From a virus, in IMG/VR virus record IMGVR_UViG_3300030060_004613, positions 1 through 64,000 of that record: a DNA stretch of 64,000 nucleotides, one strand, 5' to 3'. The position numbers and the translations under genes were made by a program. Of the stretch, positions 59,181-64,000 are shown in pieces. The notes below the pieces were generated by a model that worked only from the letters and a program-made list of their open reading frames with translations, ran no database searches and was not told the DNA's origin. The number at the start of each line of letters is the position of its first letter. Within the stretch, counting starts at the first letter, position 1.

Positions 59181-61745
59181 TTACCTCATTCCGTTCATAA
59201 GAGCTTCGTCTTGAGCAGGTTGTAAATACGGATCTGAATTAATCGCAGGAGGTTCAAGTCCCTGCTCCCGAGCAGCGATCCATCCTTCCATGTATTTTTT
59301 TGCACGCCGTCGAGCACTGTCTTGGTCTAAGCCCATACGCACTCCAAATTCAGTAGCCTCTTCATATTGCCTACGACGTGCTTTTCGTTCTCTCTCACGT
59401 CCGTATGCACCCACTGTGCTTACAATCCCACGCCCCAAAGCAGCAGCACCCTCAGCGAGCACTTCTGGTCGAGACAGCATGCCTTGCTCTGCACGCTCTT
59501 GATAGTTGGGAGCAAAAGTTTCATAAGCAGCCTGAGGTAGACCCATAAGAGCGCCTGTGCCCTCTACAGCAGCAGCACCAGCGGCCATGACGCCAGCAGG
59601 CACGCTGCGCTCTTTCACGCTGTAGTAAACAAGCTCACCGGCTAATGCCACATTTCCAGCCGCACGCAATGCTGGAGCCGCCTTTAGGGCAAGTTCTCGA
59701 ATGCGACTTAATTGCTTTGGAGCGATCCTTGCTTCAATCTCCGGGTCTGCAAGTAGGTCTCTTGCCTGCTCGGCAGTTGCAATAAACTTTGCAGACAAGG
59801 GCATTCCGCGACGACCAGAACCTGGGTTTGGAGCATCCGTGGGGTCAAAACCTAATGCTCCAGTAGTCGAACCAAGCAGAGGTCTATCTACAGCCATTCT
59901 GACTTTGTCTGGTTCAAGTTCTGCTGCACTCCTCAATGCACCCTGTCCCGCTTCTGTTTGACCTTCGCTAAGTTGGGCACCAACACCCTGTGTGCGACGA
60001 GACTCTGATCCTGTTGGCAAGACATCAGAAGCTGTCGGTAAAGACTCGCCCTCTTCTGCTGCTTGTCTAAGCAACTGCATCCTCGAACGGGAGCCAGGGC
60101 GGCGCTCCATAGTTCTGGCACTACGCGAGGCCTCGTCAGCCTCAATCGCAATTTGTTCGAGTGGATCAAGTAGTTCGTAGTTTACGATTCTATCGTACTC
60201 ACGTTGAGACATGCCTCGTTGTGCGCTTGCTTGGCCTCGACGCGCGTCTACATCATAGGTACTTAGGTATCGTTCAACTGGATTGAGGCGGTCCAGGCCC
60301 GGATTTCTTTGTTTAGCGATTTCATACGCCGACCGTTGGATTGGGTCATCAAAGGCAACAGAAAACTGTCGGCTAAGGTCCTGGGTAGTACCGGGAAACG
60401 CAGGCGTTCTGCCTTCCTTAATCATTTCGTCGTAAAAGTCCGCTTGTTCCCTCACACGTCGTCGATACTCCCCAGGAGTCATGTCATAGGCTCTGGCACC
60501 CGATTCCATGAGGTCGTCGTCTGCAAAAAGCCCTCGCATCAGCATGTCTTCGTCGGTCACAAAGTCTGCTTCAACATCGGTCGGTGTAAAGACGCGAAGC
60601 CCTGTCTCTGGATCTTGAGCACTAAACGCTCTTTGATCTGAGGTCGGGGACACCGTGAGGGACGTGGGGCGTCGGACGGTTTCACCGAACTCATCGGTGT
60701 ATGTTCCCGACTGCAAGATTGGATCGGAAGACAACCCTTCGAGAGGAAGGCGTGGTTTAGAGCGTCCAAGGAACTCAGCGGTCTCTGGAAGCTCGCCTGC
60801 AATCTTGTAATCTTCAATCAACTGAGGGATTGATTTCCCAGAACGACGATTTTCTGGGGTTTCAATAAAGTCTAAAAAGCTATCCCTGGGAATGCCCTCG
60901 CTCTCCAACATAGCAGACAGACCCGTTCGGGCAGGAAATCCGGCTGCACGTTCAGCAGCCTCGCCTCGCATGACTTGACCCATTCGGCGTCGGGTCTCCT
61001 TCTCGCGATCAAACACTTCTTCTTCGATCAATGGCTCCCTGACAGTAGAGGCATACCTGTCTTCAAGTTCTGCACCAGCGCGAGCGCGTTCGCCCTGAGC
61101 CCTAAGGTATTCGTCCCGTAGGTTTCGTTGTGTGTTCTCAAGGCGTTTTTGAGCCTGTTCAAGATCGTACTCACGGTCTTCTGCAATATTCACGAAACCA
61201 AAACGACGGTTTGATCTCTCAATCTCCAACTCCTCTCTAAGTTCTTGAACTCTTGCTGCTTGTTCGTCATGAAGCTCGAAAAGATTTTCAATCGAAGGGT
61301 CCCGCCGCATGGTCATCATCAGTGTGTCATCGAATGCATCGATGAAAGCCTGGGGGTCCCCTTGAACCGTGGGTGTAGGATTCCGAACTGCTTCCCTGTA
61401 CTCGGGTGGAACGTTTGCAAGCGGATCACGCACAGTTCCTGGCGGGCCAAAATCTTCAGGCAAGCCCGTTTCCATCGTGCGGGTCACTACAGGGTCCTCT
61501 AAGAAATCTGAGGGGTCGGGCCGCCTGCTTTCAACTGTGTCACCAAAGATGTCGGTCCTAGCCGGAACTTGGGTGTAGTAGTTCTCCAGGGCTCTGTCGA
61601 GAAGACGAATCTCCCCCCGCAGTTCGTTGTATGCACGACTGTCGGAAGCCGTAACTCTGAACTGTTCCTGCAAGTCTGCGAGTTCTTTCAGAGCTTGTTC
61701 CTCTGTAAGTTTGCGTCCGTAAACATCGACCATGTTGTCAGCCAT
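59181..61745 (-). CDS. Large hypothetical protein near terminase, 854 aa
   Basis: Arg/Glu/Asp-rich helical protein, unlike terminase small subunits in length. Coiled-coil tendencies near 160-260, a Pro/Arg-rich middle, and a hydrophobic Ala/Gly stretch near 720-770 (ALRAAGNVALAGELVYYS, AGVMAAGAAAVEGTGALMG), possibly membrane-active. Could be an internal virion protein encoded far from the others. Confidence 0.55.
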   Translation of the reverse strand: MADNMVDVYGRKLTEEQALKELADLQEQFRVTASDSRAYNELRGEIRLLDRALENYYTQVPARTDIFGDTVESRRPDPSDFLEDPVVTRTMETGLPEDFGPPGTVRDPLANVPPEYREAVRNPTPTVQGDPQAFIDAFDDTLMMTMRRDPSIENLFELHDEQAARVQELREELEIERSNRRFGFVNIAEDREYDLEQAQKRLENTQRNLRDEYLRAQGERARAGAELEDRYASTVREPLIEEEVFDREKETRRRMGQVMRGEAAERAAGFPARTGLSAMLESEGIPRDSFLDFIETPENRRSGKSIPQLIEDYKIAGELPETAEFLGRSKPRLPLEGLSSDPILQSGTYTDEFGETVRRPTSLTVSPTSDQRAFSAQDPETGLRVFTPTDVEADFVTDEDMLMRGLFADDDLMESGARAYDMTPGEYRRRVREQADFYDEMIKEGRTPAFPGTTQDLSRQFSVAFDDPIQRSAYEIAKQRNPGLDRLNPVERYLSTYDVDARRGQASAQRGMSQREYDRIVNYELLDPLEQIAIEADEASRSARTMERRPGSRSRMQLLRQAAEEGESLPTASDVLPTGSESRRTQGVGAQLSEGQTEAGQGALRSAAELEPDKVRMAVDRPLLGSTTGALGFDPTDAPNPGSGRRGMPLSAKFIATAEQARDLLADPEIEARIAPKQLSRIRELALKAAPALRAAGNVALAGELVYYSVKERSVPAGVMAAGAAAVEGTGALMGLPQAAYETFAPNYQERAEQGMLSRPEVLAEGAAALGRGIVSTVGAYGRERERKARRRQYEEATEFGVRMGLDQDSARRRAKKYMEGWIAAREQGLEPPAINSDPYLQPAQDEALMNGMR

Positions 61746-61796
61746 TCTTGGCTCCTGTGGTTGTTTTTGTAGTAACTTGAATGTTCTTAGACAAAG

Positions 61797-62600
61797 CTAT
61801 CGGCCTCCGGCCCGCATCATCTCTTGTGCCACTGAAAGATAGAAGTCCTCGTCCTCACCAGGGTATCGATCTCGCAGGAACTGCTGACGGCCCTCATACT
61901 GGCGCACACGCTCCTCTCGTTCCTTCGCACGCTGGGCAGCGGGGGTCAGCCCCCCAATCGCTTGACCGGCTTCAAATGCACCGTATAGAGCACCGGCAGG
62001 CCCAAGCCTACGAAGCCCAAAATCTACCGCTCGCTCGACGCCCTGTCCGGCTCTACGAGCGATGCGCTCGGAGGTTCCAACACGGCCCGTTGCTTCTAAG
62101 CCCTGGTACATGGTCTCAAAGGTCTTAGCCAACTGTCGGACGTCTCTGTGTTGTGCGCCCTTGGTTCGAGCCCTCATGCGGTCGAACTCTTTGCGGGACT
62201 GATGGCGCTCATCTGTCTCTGGAAAAGGTTTTACTCGACGCGCAGAGTCCTCAACAAACCGTCGAGTTCTTTCGAAGTCCCTCGTTTCTGGACTCTGGTC
62301 AAAGTATCGACCGGGGCTTGGCTTGTTTTTGTAATCAGCCCGTAGCTCTCGGTTGAACTCAGGCGTTAAATCAGCGCGAGGTGTCGTGCCTTCAGCGGGT
62401 GTAAAGGTCTCGACAGCAGGAGTAGCGGTGGACATTGGTGCTGGAGAAGACGACATCGTTCGATAACGAGCGGGAACGGGGGTCATTCGGCCCAACAAAT
62501 CATCGTCGTCTTCGTCTTCTTCACCCTCTTCTCGGTCTTCAGGGTCTCGGAGACCACCAAGGAAATATCTACGATAGAACTCTGTTTCTCGATCTGCCAT
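61797..62600 (-). CDS. Hypothetical protein adjacent to terminase, 267 aa
   Basis: ATG at 62600 with AGGAG six bases upstream. Very acidic start (EEGEEDEDDDD), Pro/Thr/Ser middle, then Arg/Glu helical part with an Ala/Gly stretch (GPAGALYGAFEAGQAI). In the place of a small terminase subunit but without the HTH expected for one, so I do not call it that. Similar in composition to the 854-aa neighbour. Confidence 0.55.
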   Translation of the reverse strand: MADRETEFYRRYFLGGLRDPEDREEGEEDEDDDDLLGRMTPVPARYRTMSSSPAPMSTATPAVETFTPAEGTTPRADLTPEFNRELRADYKNKPSPGRYFDQSPETRDFERTRRFVEDSARRVKPFPETDERHQSRKEFDRMRARTKGAQHRDVRQLAKTFETMYQGLEATGRVGTSERIARRAGQGVERAVDFGLRRLGPAGALYGAFEAGQAIGGLTPAAQRAKEREERVRQYEGRQQFLRDRYPGEDEDFYLSVAQEMMRAGGR

Positions 62601-62627
62601 CAAAAACTCCTGGACTTTCAGAAGTTA

Positions 62628-64000
62628 TCACACTCCGAACGGGTGAGGCAGTGCCTTTCTTTTCCTCCTGAATGGGAACGCTCCTACGCCCACGGGGCGT
62701 GGCAAGTTTTTAGCGTTCCATGTTGCCAGAGCCAGCGCATCGGCAAGGTCATCGTGGTATCCGTCGCGGCCTTCAATCTTGCCGCCCTCTTCTCGGATGT
62801 GCATCAACTGTTGAACCGTAGGCAAATCGTTCAGTGTAAGGCCGTCTCCATCCACTAAATACCTTAAATGACTATAGACTTGGGTCTTCTTGCCTACTGA
62901 AGACCGTCCTCCGGTCATCTTAAAGTGGTCGCCGGTTTGAGGATCAAACCAAAGTGGAACTCCCATTTCCCGCAGCTTGGCGATAACTACAGGCCCTCCT
63001 CCTCCCGTGTTCCACTCACACAGAACTCTCGCACGGTTGTAGAAGTAGGACAACTCGCCAAGTCGCATCGCAAAGTCTTCGGGAGTCCTTACGTTCGTCG
63101 TAAACGTCGCAACCTGCTCTCCGTCTTCGCTCAACACCTGCGCTACTGCGTAATCGTTGCCCGTTCCCCAGCTTGGGTCTGCTCCAATCGCGTAAGCAAC
63201 TCCGGCTTCTGGCTGTTTGAAGACTCGCACTTCTTTAGAGTTATCAGGAGGCCTGAGCGTACAGATGACTTCGTTGAGATAGGTAACGTCGAACCATGAG
63301 CCCGCCGTTTCCATAAAGCCCTCTTCGACCGTAAGAGGGTATTCTTTGCGGAACCTGTCAGCGCCAATGCCGTCCGCACCCGAGATTTTTTGATTCCTCC
63401 AGTACAACTGGCAGATGTTGAGGTCGTGAAGTTCTTTGAGGTCCCACTCTTCTTGTGTGGGCTCCCAGTCGGGTGGCGGTTTAAGGCTGTACGCATGATG
63501 ATCAGCCCAACGAAAGAACCGAAAGCAAGCATTTGGGTCATTCTGGGCATCCAACACCTTCCTGTGAAATAAATTTCCGGGTCCATTCGGCGTAGACGTG
63601 ACAAAGATGCTCTTATGTGGACCGTCATGGAGCGTAGATGTCACTGAGGCCCACACGTCATCGGCGTTCGGCCAGAAGGCTACCTCGTCTGCGTGCAGCC
63701 GCTGAAAGGTAAATGAACGACCGTGCCCTCGACCACCAGCAGTCAGGCATCGGAACATCACTCCCGTGTCGGAGAACTCCATCTCCTTTCGGTTCGAGCG
63801 TGCCATCGGTCTCTTCATCACGTTCGGAAGACTGTCGTGGAAATACTTCAGCCTTCGGAAGATAGAATCCGTCGCATCGTGGTCGTTTGCAACAATTAAA
63901 GTTCGTACAGGGTCGGACGCCCAGTACCCATAAGTAAAGTTCCAGGCACAACCTACTGTCGTGTCACCAATCTGACGTGGCTTGCAGTGAACAATCGTCT
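62628..64000 (-). CDS. Terminase large subunit, cut by window edge
   Basis: The frame stays open to the right edge and continues past it. Visible: a deviant Walker A, KPRQIGDTTVG near 63965-63985; Walker B in LHADEVAFWP; a TSTPNGPGNLFHRKV motif III; and a C-terminal nuclease with GADPSWGTGNDYAV, CEWNTGGGG and HDDLADALALA. It packages DNA using ATP and cuts concatemers. The N-terminal end, with the adenine-binding region, lies outside the window. Confidence 0.9.
   Translation of the reverse strand, partial: TIVHCKPRQIGDTTVGCAWNFTYGYWASDPVRTLIVANDHDATDSIFRRLKYFHDSLPNVMKRPMARSNRKEMEFSDTGVMFRCLTAGGRGHGRSFTFQRLHADEVAFWPNADDVWASVTSTLHDGPHKSIFVTSTPNGPGNLFHRKVLDAQNDPNACFRFFRWADHHAYSLKPPPDWEPTQEEWDLKELHDLNICQLYWRNQKISGADGIGADRFRKEYPLTVEEGFMETAGSWFDVTYLNEVICTLRPPDNSKEVRVFKQPEAGVAYAIGADPSWGTGNDYAVAQVLSEDGEQVATFTTNVRTPEDFAMRLGELSYFYNRARVLCEWNTGGGGPVVIAKLREMGVPLWFDPQTGDHFKMTGGRSSVGKKTQVYSHLRYLVDGDGLTLNDLPTVQQLMHIREEGGKIEGRDGYHDDLADALALATWNAKNLPRPVGVGAFPFRRKRKALPHPFGV

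Noticed and set aside
61797-62600. Small terminase subunit
   Set aside because: Position fits, but there is no helix-turn-helix and the composition is disordered and acidic, so I leave it unnamed.

Overview
This window is a 64 kb piece of a tailed double-stranded DNA phage genome, almost fully coding, with no host housekeeping genes, rRNA, tRNA or CRISPR that I can see. The head and tail genes read as a short-tailed (podovirus-type) virion: terminase, portal, scaffold, capsid, a gp11-like adaptor, a gp12-like tail nozzle, a separate lytic transglycosylase and a set of internal/ejection proteins ending in one 4452-residue giant. The host cannot be read from the sequence; several small basic protein families seen here are, from memory, common in aquatic and marine phages, and a Gram-negative aquatic bacterium is the likeliest guess (inference). 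No integrase, DNA polymerase or RNA polymerase is visible, so part of the genome lies outside the window.

Layout. (1) 0-12.8 kb, + strand: an early region of many small genes, often overlapping by ATGA and preceded by a recurring GAGGCAACC-type ribosome site. It holds an ArdC-type antirestriction protein, zinc-ribbon mini-proteins, tiny membrane proteins, a candidate replication origin (iterons plus an AT-rich block, about 3.8-4.08 kb), a replication initiator that carries the same iterons inside its own coding sequence, and a DnaB helicase. One HTH-like gene (8555-9088), and possibly a small zinc-finger gene (9491-9733), run on the opposite strand. (2) 12.8-15.3 kb: terminators, a small gene, then a minus-strand pair (RuvC-like nuclease and XRE repressor) divergent from a + strand operon; the intergenic space looks like a classical switch with operators and a leaderless repressor transcript. 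(3) 14.4-17.13 kb, +: unknown protein, YqaJ/lambda-type exonuclease, RecT annealing protein, zinc ribbon, and a strong bidirectional terminator where early and late transcription meet. (4) 17.15-64 kb, all minus strand, read from right to left: TerL (cut by the window edge), three poorly known proteins, portal, zinc-ribbon protein, scaffold, capsid, decoration protein, a terminator, adaptor, lytic transglycosylase, nozzle, fiber-like proteins, internal virion proteins, the giant protein, fibers, coiled-coil/membrane small proteins, two DUF2589-like proteins flanking a cluster of five tiny lysine-rich proteins, and an endolysin-like gene with a membrane protein.

How they fit: early genes protect incoming DNA and start replication (initiator plus DnaB at iteron origins); Exo, RecT and the RuvC-like nuclease recombine and resolve replication intermediates before TerL packages DNA; the late operon builds the particle, whose internal proteins and transglycosylase probably carry DNA through the cell envelope.

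Most interesting: the two iteron clusters with 22-bp phasing, the lysine-rich mini-protein cluster between two DUF2589-like genes, the giant polyvalent ejection protein with an embedded zinc protease motif, a three-codon minigene with a perfect Shine-Dalgarno sequence, and the leaderless repressor switch.
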